Assembly: GCF_000317695.1 (NCBI RefSeq)
Contig: NC_019771.1
Coordinates: 1,444,001 to 1,508,000, forward strand
DNA length: 64,000 bases
Direction of reading: 5' to 3'
Source: Anabaena cylindrica PCC 7122
GTDB taxonomy: Bacteria; Cyanobacteriota; Cyanobacteriia; Cyanobacteriales; Nostocaceae
Below the pieces are notes generated by a model that made no database searches, was not told where the DNA came from, and saw only the letters and a program-made list of their open reading frames with translations. Of this stretch, positions 27,110 through 35,759 are shown one piece after another. Positions within the stretch are counted from its first letter, which is position 1. The number at the start of each line of letters is the position of its first letter. Position numbers and translations under genes: made by a program.

Positions 27110-29567
27110 CAGATGAAACTAGTTTTTTCTTTTTGTTTTGGATTCTTCGAGAAGTACCTCCCACTATCGTTAATGACTCTATATCCTCAGCAGATTTATC
27201 TGCTTGAGATAGAAAATCATTAGTGAGGAAAGGATTTTTTTTATTAGGTTTATCTGCTTTTACATATTTATCAAATGCCAGAGCTAATAGATTCAATTCC
27301 AACTTCTCTTTGCCTAACTTCAGTGCCAGATGTGTTCCATAACGAATGAGCTTCATCACATAAGCAACAATTCCGTCAGAAGCATAGTAAAAACGCAGAG
27401 CCATCTCATTTGATGCCAAATAAGCGTCTGTTACTTTATCCGATAAGCTGTTAATAGTTGAGGCGGGAGATTCTTTACTAGCTAAGGGATTTCGCTGTTT
27501 TTTAGATGTAGATTTTTCTGCGGCATTTTCTCCAGAAGAATTTAGTTTTTTATCATCAAGATTAATTTCCATTGTTTTTTGATTCTTATCAGGTTCTGAT
27601 GATGGGCAATTATTAAATGCACTGCCAATATCTGATATTCCTGCCATTACATTTGATTCATGAGCAGGAATATCAATATTAGTATGTATTTGTTCCGGTG
27701 GCTTTTCTTCAATGTATTCTGTGTTTATTCCCGGGACACCTATTCCTTTCCATCTTGCCATTGCTACACGAGTTTTGCCTTTTTTAGATGAAAGCCATTC
27801 CCGTTCAACAATTTTTTGAATCTTCTCTTTGGCTAAAGCCAGTGCCACGATATCTACTTTTTCAGCTTCAATACTTGCCAGACGCTTTACCACTTGATGC
27901 TGCCAGAGAGTCATTCCTTTCGTATACTCTTGAGATAGCGCAGGCACTTCCAAAAACTGGTGTATTGTTGAGTCAAAAACATAAATTCGTGATAAATCGG
28001 TTGGGTCATATTTGACTGTTGTTTTTGCTTTTGTAGATGTGGAAGAACGAATCCGAGCTAGTTCATGACTGTTATATAAAAGACCTTGAAATTCTACCCC
28101 ATGTCTAGTAATTTGGCGCTTCGTTATATTACCGATTAAAACTTTTAGCTCTTGATTTGATGATGGTAAAGTCGGGGGAAATTCTGAGATGGCTTTTGAC
28201 CAAACAGTATGACGGGGAGACTTGAGTGAGGGATGAGAACTTTGATTATGGATATCGACGATGAAAATGTGTAGAATTTCTTGTAGAGCCTCAAAAGAAA
28301 CTACAGCATTTTTGAGAGGGTCGTAATCATACTGCTTCATCAAGTTGGAAAAGTTTTTACCTGGTTTATCTGAAAGCAGTAGACTATTTAAAGTGCCAAA
28401 GTATCTTTCAATCGTACTTTTATACCAAGGCATTTTGGGGGGACAATATTGAATGGCGATTCCTAACTGAAGGCAGGCATCTTCAAAGTGAGTGCTGTAA
28501 AACTCTTTGCCATTGTCAACTACAATTACTTCGGGCAGCCCATAAGTTTCCCAAGTATTTTCTACGCTGGAGTATTGCGCTCTCACATAATTTTTGGGGT
28601 GTATGGCGTGTAGGAGACATTGCATCACCGATAAATAACTGGGTGGCTCAAAAGAAGCGTAATAACCTAGCGTTATTCCTGAATATTTGTCTACAGCAGT
28701 TGTTAACCAAGGTGTTCCAATGGGCAACCGATTGGATGTGTCCACTACAAACAGCGGTAATTTGGTGTGGTCTATTTCTACTCTTTCTAAGGGACGAGTA
28801 GAACATGGACCCTTCATTACTGGGTCATACATTTGAGAAGCTATACGAGAGCCGTAACGAGAAGAAGTGATTACAGATGGTTCTAATTTAGAAACAAATC
28901 TATAAATAGTTGAACGGTGTGGAATTTTTAAGGCTTCAATACCGATAGCTACTCGTTGCTCATTTTCATGAATTATCAGGCGTAAAACTTCATCATAAAC
29001 ATCTGCAATGTCGGGTTTCAAACGTGTAAGATAAGTTGACTGAACTGCTTGCTCAATAATTTGAATAACTTCTGAATGGAGTTTGGGACGATAATCTCCT
29101 TTACTAAAATGCTTTGGAATTAATGAACGAATATCTTTCCCGGCTGCCTCATAAGTTTTTAGCCAACGGTAAAGAGTTAGCCAACTTGGAGGATTAGGGT
29201 CATCAATTTGTTTCTTAATTTCTTCAATAATCGGTTGTAGAAAGTCTTGATTTCGGTGAGGTACATCTAACTCTAAAACCAAGCTGATATAGCAATATCT
29301 CCTTTTGGCTTCGGCGCGTAGCGACTCAGGAATTTGGGTAAAATCAGCTTTTATATAATTGTTTTTTTCTTCAGATGTTACAGTTGTCTGGATTTCTAAC
29401 TCGCCCTGAAATAAAAACTGAATGAAAGCACTATATGTGATTTTAGATAATGCTTTTGTAACAAATTCACAGATTTGAAACTCTCCTCCATCTAAACGCT
29501 CTTTTATCACGTATTCACGTCCATGAAGCCAGAAATGCAGTCCTGTTCGGAGTTGAATTCTTTTCAT
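27093..29567 (-). CDS. tnsB: Tn7-like TnsB transposase, apparently fused to the C-terminal tail of TnsC
   Basis: This 824-residue protein has DDE/RNase H motifs VEIDHTKLPLFVVD, VVDNGKEFYS and STIERYFG (the Glu), preceded by HTH regions and followed by a beta-barrel and an acidic tail, as in TnsB. TnsB cuts and joins the 3' ends. Residues about 715-785 (NEMALRFYYASDG, AYVMKLIR, KLELNLLALAFDKY, KKNPF) look like the lid-domain end of TnsC, the AAA+ regulator. No separate tnsC with Walker motifs exists between tnsB and tniQ. The simplest reading is an in-frame deletion that joined tnsB to the last quarter of tnsC, leaving no ATPase. The TnsC assignment is from motif recall. Confidence 0.78.
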   Translation of the reverse strand: MKRIQLRTGLHFWLHGREYVIKERLDGGEFQICEFVTKALSKITYSAFIQFLFQGELEIQTTVTSEEKNNYIKADFTQIPESLRAEAKRRYCYISLVLELDVPHRNQDFLQPIIEEIKKQIDDPNPPSWLTLYRWLKTYEAAGKDIRSLIPKHFSKGDYRPKLHSEVIQIIEQAVQSTYLTRLKPDIADVYDEVLRLIIHENEQRVAIGIEALKIPHRSTIYRFVSKLEPSVITSSRYGSRIASQMYDPVMKGPCSTRPLERVEIDHTKLPLFVVDTSNRLPIGTPWLTTAVDKYSGITLGYYASFEPPSYLSVMQCLLHAIHPKNYVRAQYSSVENTWETYGLPEVIVVDNGKEFYSTHFEDACLQLGIAIQYCPPKMPWYKSTIERYFGTLNSLLLSDKPGKNFSNLMKQYDYDPLKNAVVSFEALQEILHIFIVDIHNQSSHPSLKSPRHTVWSKAISEFPPTLPSSNQELKVLIGNITKRQITRHGVEFQGLLYNSHELARIRSSTSTKAKTTVKYDPTDLSRIYVFDSTIHQFLEVPALSQEYTKGMTLWQHQVVKRLASIEAEKVDIVALALAKEKIQKIVEREWLSSKKGKTRVAMARWKGIGVPGINTEYIEEKPPEQIHTNIDIPAHESNVMAGISDIGSAFNNCPSSEPDKNQKTMEINLDDKKLNSSGENAAEKSTSKKQRNPLASKESPASTINSLSDKVTDAYLASNEMALRFYYASDGIVAYVMKLIRYGTHLALKLGKEKLELNLLALAFDKYVKADKPNKKNPFLTNDFLSQADKSAEDIESLTIVGGTSRRIQNKKKKLVSSDVLRK

Positions 29568-29570
29568 ATA

Positions 29571-30244
29571 CTAAGAAATTAATGATTGGAAATTGCCTGG
29601 ATTGGGGGATAATTTAATCAGGCTATTGGCAGTAATCGGTTGCGTTAAATCTATCTCTATCAATCCAAAATAAAGCAATTTAAATAAAATACTTTTCTCT
29701 ATTCCTAATTTTTTTAAATCAAGACAAGCATCGTTCAAAGGAATTGACGAAACTGAAATGAAATACCTTTGGCAATCTAAGTAATTTTGAATTGTGAGCG
29801 GTGTTCTAGCATACTTATACAGCAGTTTGATATTATCTAATTTTGGCTGTTGTCGAATCATTACATCAGTAACAACCATAAATTCCATGTTTTGCTCTTC
29901 ACACCAAACAGCTATGTGCCTCCACTTGTCAATATTAGAAGCATCGTTGAATTTTGAAGCAGGTTTTACTTCTACCACCTGTTGTCTGTCAGGTCTGGTA
30001 ACCCAGAAATCTGGAGTATAGCTTCTGCAAGAACCCCTCAATGTGTAGTGGATCTTGAAGGGCTGACCTTTGTAGGACTCAACGCTGGGGTCAATCTCCA
30101 GTAAATAGATATAGTCTCGTTCGATTTGTGATTCCCACCAGATAATGGTGTTCATTTTCATTGAAGGGAATTTCCCAATGACTTTCTTTGTTCCAATATT
30201 GGTAATCCTTCTTACCCCGATTGCCAAAGTCTTCGTTGCTTTAT
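29571..30244 (-). pseudogene. tnsA: Tn7-like TnsA endonuclease, 5' end truncated by an IS
   Basis: TnsA cuts the 5' strands at Tn7 ends using a restriction-enzyme fold. Visible here are WWESQIERDYIYLLEID (with the catalytic Glu), YTPDFWVT (Asp) and QVVEVKP (the Q/E-x-K motif). The C-terminal winged-helix half follows. The open frame starts within the IS (30257), so native sequence begins at 30244 with KATKTLAIG; only a short N-terminal piece seems lost. The stop is 3 bp from the tnsB start, as expected for a tnsAB operon. Confidence 0.82.
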
Positions 30245-31556
30245 GAGAACTCCACAAAAAAGATGATCCAATAACTAGGCTGGTTTAGTAAAAATTTCCA
30301 CAAACCATTTTTTGAGATTGGGGAGGCGGTGAATCTGTGTTTCAATTTCTGCCATAGCCGAGATGGTAAGTTTAATACCTGTGGAGTAAACTTTCTCTAC
30401 CAATGTGACAACCGGATTTTTACCCTTAAATGTGAGAGTTTGAGCGAAATTCAGCACAGTGTCAACAGTGTCAAGTAAACTGCCGTTCCAATGCTGTTCT
30501 AACCAACCAAAACAACGTTCTATCGGGTTATATTTGCTATGATAAGGCGGATAATAGGCAAGTTGTAAATTCAGTTGAGATGATGTGGAAAAATCGACCA
30601 TCCGCTTCATAAACTGAGTCCGACGAGAATGATTTTCCGGTCCATTATCCTGATTAATTACCAGTTTTTGAATGTGAGTAAAACGGTGTTTGACAGTTTG
30701 CCACCAGCTTTCAAGTAAGTCAACAATACAATCAGCAGTTAATTTGGAAGTAACGAAGAATAAAAATAACTCCTTGTACTCAGGGATAAAAATACCATAG
30801 GGAGTCAGAGTTGTTTCCGTCGGAAAGTCATGGTCTAATGAGACTGTTGGCATCCGAGTTGTACCACCTCGGTCAAATTCTCCCACCTTAACTGCCACAT
30901 GAGCATCAATAGATATCCGTAGAGTATGAGGATCATTGTCAGCTTCAATATTAATTTGTTCAACTTGTTCAAAAATTGCTTCTGTTTCCGGAATTTTCTT
31001 GATAGGCTTGGTTTTCAGGACTCTTTTTAAGGTATAGCCTAAATCATTCAATTTTCGACGAATTGTTTCTGATGAAGGTAATTCTTCGTCTGTGTAACCA
31101 TATTGTACAATTAGTTGACGACGCACTTCACCTGCCGTTATGCGTGTATATAACCTGGTACTCTTAAAGCTGGGGTCAGTTTGACTTTGTGGGTCTACTA
31201 AGGATTTTATATCCTTCAATAAGTTCGGTAATTTTACTTCTGCTCCCTTGCGTCCACTCCGGTCGAAACCATCAATAAAAGGCTTACCGCTCTCCAATTC
31301 TTGCATCCCTTTCCTGATGGTACGTCTATTCCATCCTAACTCCCGTTCTACTAAAGTCTGTCCACCTATTCCCAATCCTTTGACTACTTCTGCCATGAAT
31401 TGTCTTCGGTCACTTCCCTTGAGTTTTTTGGCTGTTTTTATGTACAGAGATTTTAGGTTCTCCGTGAGTTGAATTATAGATTTTGGACGCATGAGGTCGG
31501 CTGCACACTGAAATTATCTTCTCTCATTATAGGATCAATCATTCTGTGGAGTTCTC
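30245..31556 (-). mobile_element. ISAzo13-type insertion sequence, copy 2
   Basis: The 1312-bp element is inverted relative to copy 1, with the same GAGAACTCC ends. It abuts truncated tnsA on its left and the zeta-toxin C-terminal half on its right. Its two flanks (TAT and TTA) do not match. If 24880-30244 is flipped back, TTA lies on both sides of this copy inside the zeta gene, the expected target duplication. Confidence 0.87.
30275..31492 (-). CDS. ISAzo13-family transposase, copy 2, intact
   Basis: The 405-residue protein has an N-terminal HTH region (GLGIGGQTLVERELGWNRRT) and a DDE domain with ISIDAHVAVKVGEFDRGG, VINQDNGPENHSRR and SKYNPIERCFGWLEQHW. The frame is uninterrupted, unlike copy 1, and the length is normal for the family. 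It is probably active and could mobilise both copies; the pair's inverted arrangement also supplies the homology for inversion of the 5.4 kb between them. Confidence 0.9.
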   Translation of the reverse strand: MRPKSIIQLTENLKSLYIKTAKKLKGSDRRQFMAEVVKGLGIGGQTLVERELGWNRRTIRKGMQELESGKPFIDGFDRSGRKGAEVKLPNLLKDIKSLVDPQSQTDPSFKSTRLYTRITAGEVRRQLIVQYGYTDEELPSSETIRRKLNDLGYTLKRVLKTKPIKKIPETEAIFEQVEQINIEADNDPHTLRISIDAHVAVKVGEFDRGGTTRMPTVSLDHDFPTETTLTPYGIFIPEYKELFLFFVTSKLTADCIVDLLESWWQTVKHRFTHIQKLVINQDNGPENHSRRTQFMKRMVDFSTSSQLNLQLAYYPPYHSKYNPIERCFGWLEQHWNGSLLDTVDTVLNFAQTLTFKGKNPVVTLVEKVYSTGIKLTISAMAEIETQIHRLPNLKKWFVEIFTKPA

Positions 31557-31993
31557 TTAACCCCGAATCCGTAGCAGTTAAAGCCGGAAGATTAATGTTA
31601 GCAAGGCTAGAAACTCTGGTAAATGCTGAAGCTGATTTTGCTTTTGAAACAACTTTAGCAGCCCGTAACTTTGCCCGATTCTTGAGAGAATGTCAAGCCA
31701 AAGGTTATATTATCAACTTAATTTACTTTTGGTTACAAAGTCCAGAATTAGCGATAGCACGGGTACGCAGACGGGTAGAAAGTGGTGGTCACAACATCCC
31801 AGAAGAGACTATTCGCCGTCGCTACGAACGTGGTAAAAAGAACTTAATTGAATTATACTTACCTTTATGCGATAGATGGATTATTTATGATAACTCTAAC
31901 CCGATTTTACAGTTAATAGCTGAACAACCTTTAAATCAAGAGTCTATAATTTATCTACCCCAACTATGGAGTCAAATCACTACTAATGAATAA
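31557..31993 (+). pseudogene. Zeta-toxin-family kinase, C-terminal half
   Basis: The native frame begins right after the IS as LNPESVAVKAGRLMLARLET and runs through FAFETTLAARNFARFL, YIINLIYFWLQSPELAIARV and the GGHNIPEETIRRRYERGKKN motif (sugar-nucleotide-binding/kinase lid region in the zeta/Zeta-like ATPases) to the stop at 31993. The Walker A half is at 24880-25015 on the other strand. The apparent ATG at 31469 lies in the IS and is spurious. Zeta toxins phosphorylate UDP-N-acetylglucosamine; this split copy should be inactive. Confidence 0.85.
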
Positions 31994-32180
31994 GCCAATT
32001 TCTGTAAATAAACCAATTCCTGAGAAATTATCTAGCCAAATAGACGCAGGTGTTAAACTCGCCATGAAGAAAGCTATAGAAAGACACCGCCGTTTAGGAG
32101 AATCAATAAGCATTTGGCAAGATGGACAAGTTGTGACATTAACCGCTGAACAAATTCCTCCTCTTAACTCAGATGATTAA
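31986..32180 (+). CDS. Small protein paired with the zeta-like toxin gene (putative antitoxin)
   Basis: The 64-residue protein overlaps the toxin frame by eight bases, so translation is coupled. It has an amphipathic helix (DAGVKLAMKKAIERHRRLGE) and a short beta-like end (SISIWQDGQVVTLTAEQIPP). Such small ORFs regularly follow zeta-like genes in cyanobacteria. It is intact although its toxin partner is broken, as expected if antitoxin loss is tolerated later than toxin loss. Confidence 0.6.
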   Translation: MNKPISVNKPIPEKLSSQIDAGVKLAMKKAIERHRRLGESISIWQDGQVVTLTAEQIPPLNSDD

Positions 32181-32273
32181 AATTTTTTCCATTATTTCCG
32201 ATAAAATCCGAAATAAACTACATTAATTATCTTCATAGTTCCCTGGAACTAGACTAGAAATGTATGTTGTTTA

Positions 32274-32399
32274 ACTAAATCTCGTTTAAAAGAATATCCC
32301 ACCTCCTTAATTACCAATGCCGTCACAGGTAAAATAGATGTACGCCAAGTCCCCCATCCCCTAACCCCAGAAAACCACAATCAAAAAGAGGATAATTAA
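32274..32399 (+). pseudogene. hsdS-like: Relic of a type I restriction specificity subunit (HsdS), C-terminal end
   Basis: The 42-codon frame reads SRLKEYPTSLITNAVTGKID then VRQVP, close to the HsdS terminal motif 'L(K/R)EYR(T/S)(S/A)LI(S/T)xAVTGKIDVR', and ends in a stop directly before vapB. The upstream part of hsdS and the hsdR and hsdM genes are absent. It marks the site of a lost restriction-modification system in this island. Confidence 0.75.
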
Positions 32400-32400
32400 A

Positions 32401-32640
32401 ATGAATACAGAATATCACGTCAAACTTATTCAAGAAGGAAACACCCAAACCTTAACAATTCCTCAAGAATTAACCCTATCAACAACAGAAGTAATCATCC
32501 GACAAGAAGACGGAAAATTGATTATTGAACCCTACAAGAAAAAATCCCTTCTCGAAATCTTTGCCACCTTAGATGACATCGAAGAAGACTTTTCCGACGT
32601 GGATGAAGGATTATTACCCTTAGATGATATTGAACTGTAA
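32401..32640 (+). CDS. vapB: AbrB/MazE-type antitoxin
   Basis: The 79-residue protein has an N-terminal swapped-hairpin-like strand set (YHVKLIQEGNTQTLTIPQEL, TTEVIIRQEDGKLIIEPYK), usual for AbrB-type antitoxins, and an acidic C-terminus (IEEDFSDVDEGLLPLDDIEL) that would bind and mask the toxin. It is two bases from the PIN-domain gene that follows. AGAGGA precedes the start by about eight bases. Confidence 0.8.
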   Translation: MNTEYHVKLIQEGNTQTLTIPQELTLSTTEVIIRQEDGKLIIEPYKKKSLLEIFATLDDIEEDFSDVDEGLLPLDDIEL

Positions 32641-32642
32641 AA

Positions 32643-33053
32643 ATGTCTTATTCTTACTTACTCGACACCAATATACTCTCTGATTTTATCAAACACCCAA
32701 CAGGTAAGATTTTTTCTCAAATTCAAGATGTTGGTGAAGAAAAAATTTGTACCAGCATCATTGTAGCTTGTGAATTACGATTTGGCGCAGAAAAAAGCAA
32801 CTCATTCAGATTAAAACAACGAATTGACCTAGCTTTTAGTATAATTCCTGTCTTGCCCTTAATACCTGATATAGATCATAATTATGCCATAATTCGCACG
32901 CACTTGGAACGTCTTGGAACTCCCATTGGTAGTAATGACTTATTAATTGCTGTCCAAGCATACACCCTAAATTTAATTCTTATTACTGCCAATATTCGTG
33001 AATTTTCCCGTGTTCCTAATTTAAAAGTAGAAAACTGGCTCAAACCTGATTAA
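32643..33053 (+). CDS. vapC: PIN-domain ribonuclease toxin
   Basis: The 136-residue VapC-type toxin has PIN acidic residues in YLLDTNILSDF (Asp near 8), ACELRFGAE (Glu near 43) and IGSNDLLIAVQA (Asp near 98). The family cleaves tRNA or rRNA. Tight coupling with the upstream AbrB-type gene gives a complete toxin-antitoxin pair, the only apparently intact one in this island. Confidence 0.88.
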   Translation: MSYSYLLDTNILSDFIKHPTGKIFSQIQDVGEEKICTSIIVACELRFGAEKSNSFRLKQRIDLAFSIIPVLPLIPDIDHNYAIIRTHLERLGTPIGSNDLLIAVQAYTLNLILITANIREFSRVPNLKVENWLKPD

Positions 33054-33252
33054 AAAAGCTAACCAATTCCTATTCCCTTTTATATATAGGACTACTATTT
33101 GATTTTTGATAGCGTAGCGTGGCGTAAGCCATACAAGCTGTAAACCGTAAACCCCATCTAATCAACGATTGAGTCTCAGTATAATGAACAAGAATCAAAC
33201 CGGATTCCTATAGTAAAGAGTGATTACAGCTTCACAGTAAAAGATTTTACAA

Positions 33253-34215
33253 CTATTTCCGTTTGGGAACACTAATAAACTGTACTGCTTGACGCTTGGT
33301 TTCTTCACCCCGGCGGTCATATCTTGATGTTAATTCCGGTGAAGCGTGGCCTGCCAATCGTTGCACCGTGACAATATCTACACCCGAATCGAGAAGGTCA
33401 GAGATAAAAGTTCTGCGGAAATCATGTGCAGAGAAATTTTCTACACCAGCTTCTATACCCCTTTTATCCAAAATGAACAGCACCGCTTGAGGTGTCAACT
33501 GTCGTAAAGTTACAGCACCAGCTTTATTAACGTGGCATAGCAGCGCCCCAGCAGCCCGTCCCCTAATTTTTAACCAATCTTCCACCACCGTCACAGCTGT
33601 ATCTGGTAAATAAACAGTCCTGTCTCTTCCACCTTTACCATTGCGGATTTTAATACTACCAGAGTGCAAGTCACTCAAGTTTAAATTCACCGCTTCCCCC
33701 CGCCGTAATCCTGCACCCCGTAAAATCGCTATCAATGCAGCGTCTCTATAACCAATGGGAGTTGGATCTGCAAAGCATACTTGCATTAGGGCATTGATTT
33801 CACCTTCAGTTAAACAACGCCCCTGTAATTCCTTGGAAACTTTGATATTAGCGATATCCACCGCCCGATCAAAGTCCCTAGCATCCATTAATTCCAAACG
33901 TAATGCTTCTCTCAAGACTCTCCTTAACGCACTCAGCATTTTATTAGCCGTGGCTGGTGCGTACCTCTCCATCAGTATAGAGCGTAATGTTGCTGTATGT
34001 TTATACCTGAGTTCAGCCCAATCAAGAGTAAGGGCATCACACTGATTGCTGGTTAATATTTGAGCGATCGCATTTAGAGCTTGCCCCATAGCCGGACGAG
34101 AACCGGGGGACAGACTGGAAAGGTAGACAGAGGCAGGGTGTTCTGTGATGGGAATAGGAGCAGTCAACCCTAGGGAAGCTGCACTTATTTCATCTATATC
34201 GGTAGACTCACTCAT
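33253..34215 (-). CDS. Tyrosine recombinase (XerC/D-like)
   Basis: In this 320-residue protein, the SAM-like N-terminal domain covers about 25-130. Catalytic motifs are Arg in LRGAGLRRGEAVNL, the Lys in IRNGKGGRDRTVYLP, HDFRRTFISDLL and AGHASPELTSRYDRR with the nucleophile Tyr. Such single recombinases are common on cyanobacterial plasmids, where they resolve multimers, and on integrative elements. Its start lies at the edge of an IS relic (34216), so its promoter region may be lost or replaced. Confidence 0.85.
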   Translation of the reverse strand: MSESTDIDEISAASLGLTAPIPITEHPASVYLSSLSPGSRPAMGQALNAIAQILTSNQCDALTLDWAELRYKHTATLRSILMERYAPATANKMLSALRRVLREALRLELMDARDFDRAVDIANIKVSKELQGRCLTEGEINALMQVCFADPTPIGYRDAALIAILRGAGLRRGEAVNLNLSDLHSGSIKIRNGKGGRDRTVYLPDTAVTVVEDWLKIRGRAAGALLCHVNKAGAVTLRQLTPQAVLFILDKRGIEAGVENFSAHDFRRTFISDLLDSGVDIVTVQRLAGHASPELTSRYDRRGEETKRQAVQFISVPKRK

Positions 34216-35450
34216 TTACTTATCCGAAAGTGGATTCTTTCATACAGTCATACCCTGGGCAACATTATTTTGGGTGTTTTTTCGGCGGCATTTGTTTTCT
34301 CCAAAGGATGTTTATCTGCTCGCAGGAGACGAGGTGGTAATAACTAAAGCGGGCAAAAAAACACATGGATTAGATAGGTTCTTTTCAAGTCTGTTAAGCA
34401 AGCCGATATCGGGACTATCTTTCTTTACATTATCATTAGTAAGTGTTCAGCAAAGACACTCATTTCCGATTCAGATAGAACAGGTAATCAAGAGCGATGT
34501 AGAAAAAAGTATTGTCTCACCAAACCCGGAAATAAAACCCCAAGAAAAACGTGGACGTGGACGACCTAAAGGAAGTAAGAATAAAAATAAAACGGAAGTG
34601 ATTTTCACGTTTGAATTACTACGAATTCAGAAGATGATTAATGAGTTATTCAAGTTAGTAGCTGACTTTATTCCTCTCACCTACTTAGTCGTAGACGGTC
34701 ACTTTGGGAACAATAATGCTTTGCAGATGGCTAGGCAGGTAAAGTTACACATAATTTCCAAGTTACGCCACGATTCGGCATTATATATACCTTACCAAAA
34801 TTCTGATCCTCATCATCCTTCTCGTCGTAAATACGGTGAAGCAGCCCTGAAGACGGGTTTCCCGTCGCAGGGGACTGCTGAACCCGAAGGGAGATAGATT
34901 TGACTGGCGTAATATTCCTGGTGAATATTTGCGTCAAAATAGTATTGAAGAAGATATCCAAACCAATACTTATCAAGCTACCTTACTGCACAAAGAATTT
35001 GCCCAGCCTCTTAATGTAGTGATTTTGGTAAAAACCAATCTAAAAACTAATGCTTGCAGTCACGTAATTCTGTTTTCTAGTGACATAACTTTATCTTATG
35101 AGAAAATAATCGACTACTATAAACTCCGCTTCCAAATTGAATTTAATTTCCGGGATGCCAAACAGTTTTGGGGATTAGAAGATTTTATGAACAGAGGTCA
35201 AACTGCTGTGACTAATGCTGTTAATCTTTCTTTTTTTATGGTCAAGAAAGTCTCATTATCTTCTTGCTCAGTTTCGTGAAGATAATCCTGGCTCTGGCAT
35301 TGTTGATATAAAGGCTTATTGTCGGGGTTTTCGATATGTTCGGGAAATGTTAAAAATGCTTCCGCAACAGCCTGAGCCTATTTTATTATCCCAGATTTTT
35401 GCCAAACTAACCTCTCTTGGTCGTATTCACAATGCTTCTACAGCCGTTTA
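34216..35450 (+). pseudogene. IS701/IS4-like transposase relic with mini-repeat insertion and frameshift
   Basis: The reading recalls cyanobacterial transposases: VYLLAGDEVVITKAGKKTHG (first Asp), TYLVVDGHFGNNNALQMA (second Asp), YKLRFQIEFNFRDAKQFWG (Glu) and a C-terminal tail ending ASTAV. The N-terminus is missing at the xer gene edge. At about 34831-34886 a segment of roughly 55 bp (TGAAGCAGCC...CCCGAAGG) interrupts RRKYG|DRFDW and brings a stop. A frameshift near 35240 (SFFMV to HYLLAQF) adds a second lesion. Confidence 0.78.
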
Positions 35451-35747
35451 ACCCTCGTAATTTGGCTATAGTATTGTTTTCGATAATCTTTTTAGCAATT
35501 TCTGTTTGTGTCCCCATTGCATCAATGGTGATGATGGAGCCAGTGATATCCAGCAATTCTAATAATGCAGGAATAGCAGTAATTTCATTAGATTTATCTT
35601 CTACTTTCATCTGTCCCAAAACCAGACGTTGTTCACTCGACCAGGCACTAATGACATGAAGTGCTGATTTCCCTTGATTTCGGTCATATGAACCCCTAAC
35701 TGTCTTCCCATCTATGGGGATTATTTCTCCTCCCATCTTGGTGACAA
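35407..35747 (-). pseudogene. ISAs1-family transposase, central/C-terminal fragment
   Basis: The segment reads MGGEIIPIDGKTVRGSYDRN then HVISAWSSEQRLVLGQMKVE and IDAMGTQTEIAKKIIENN, all standard ISAs1 DDE-domain motifs (IDGK, TIDAMGTQ). It is the continuation of the N-terminal piece at 37354-37710 after removal of an inserted IS4-family element. The normal last 130-150 residues are missing where it meets the IS701-like relic. Confidence 0.83.
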
Positions 35748-35759
35748 GGTTTTCTACCC

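Noticed and set aside
29571..30257. TnsA start at 30257
   Set aside because: The first residues (MWSSH) are encoded by the IS end; the native start is lost.
21511..31556. A CRISPR-associated transposon (CAST), since Tn7-like genes are present
   Set aside because: No Cas12k, Cascade, CRISPR repeat or tracrRNA-like sequence was seen, and TnsC seems deleted.
31469..31556. Upstream ATG giving a 174-residue zeta-like protein
   Set aside because: The first 29 codons lie in the IS; native sequence starts at 31557.
35215..35451. Separate small gene of 78 codons
   Set aside because: It is the frameshifted C-terminal continuation of the IS701-like transposase relic.
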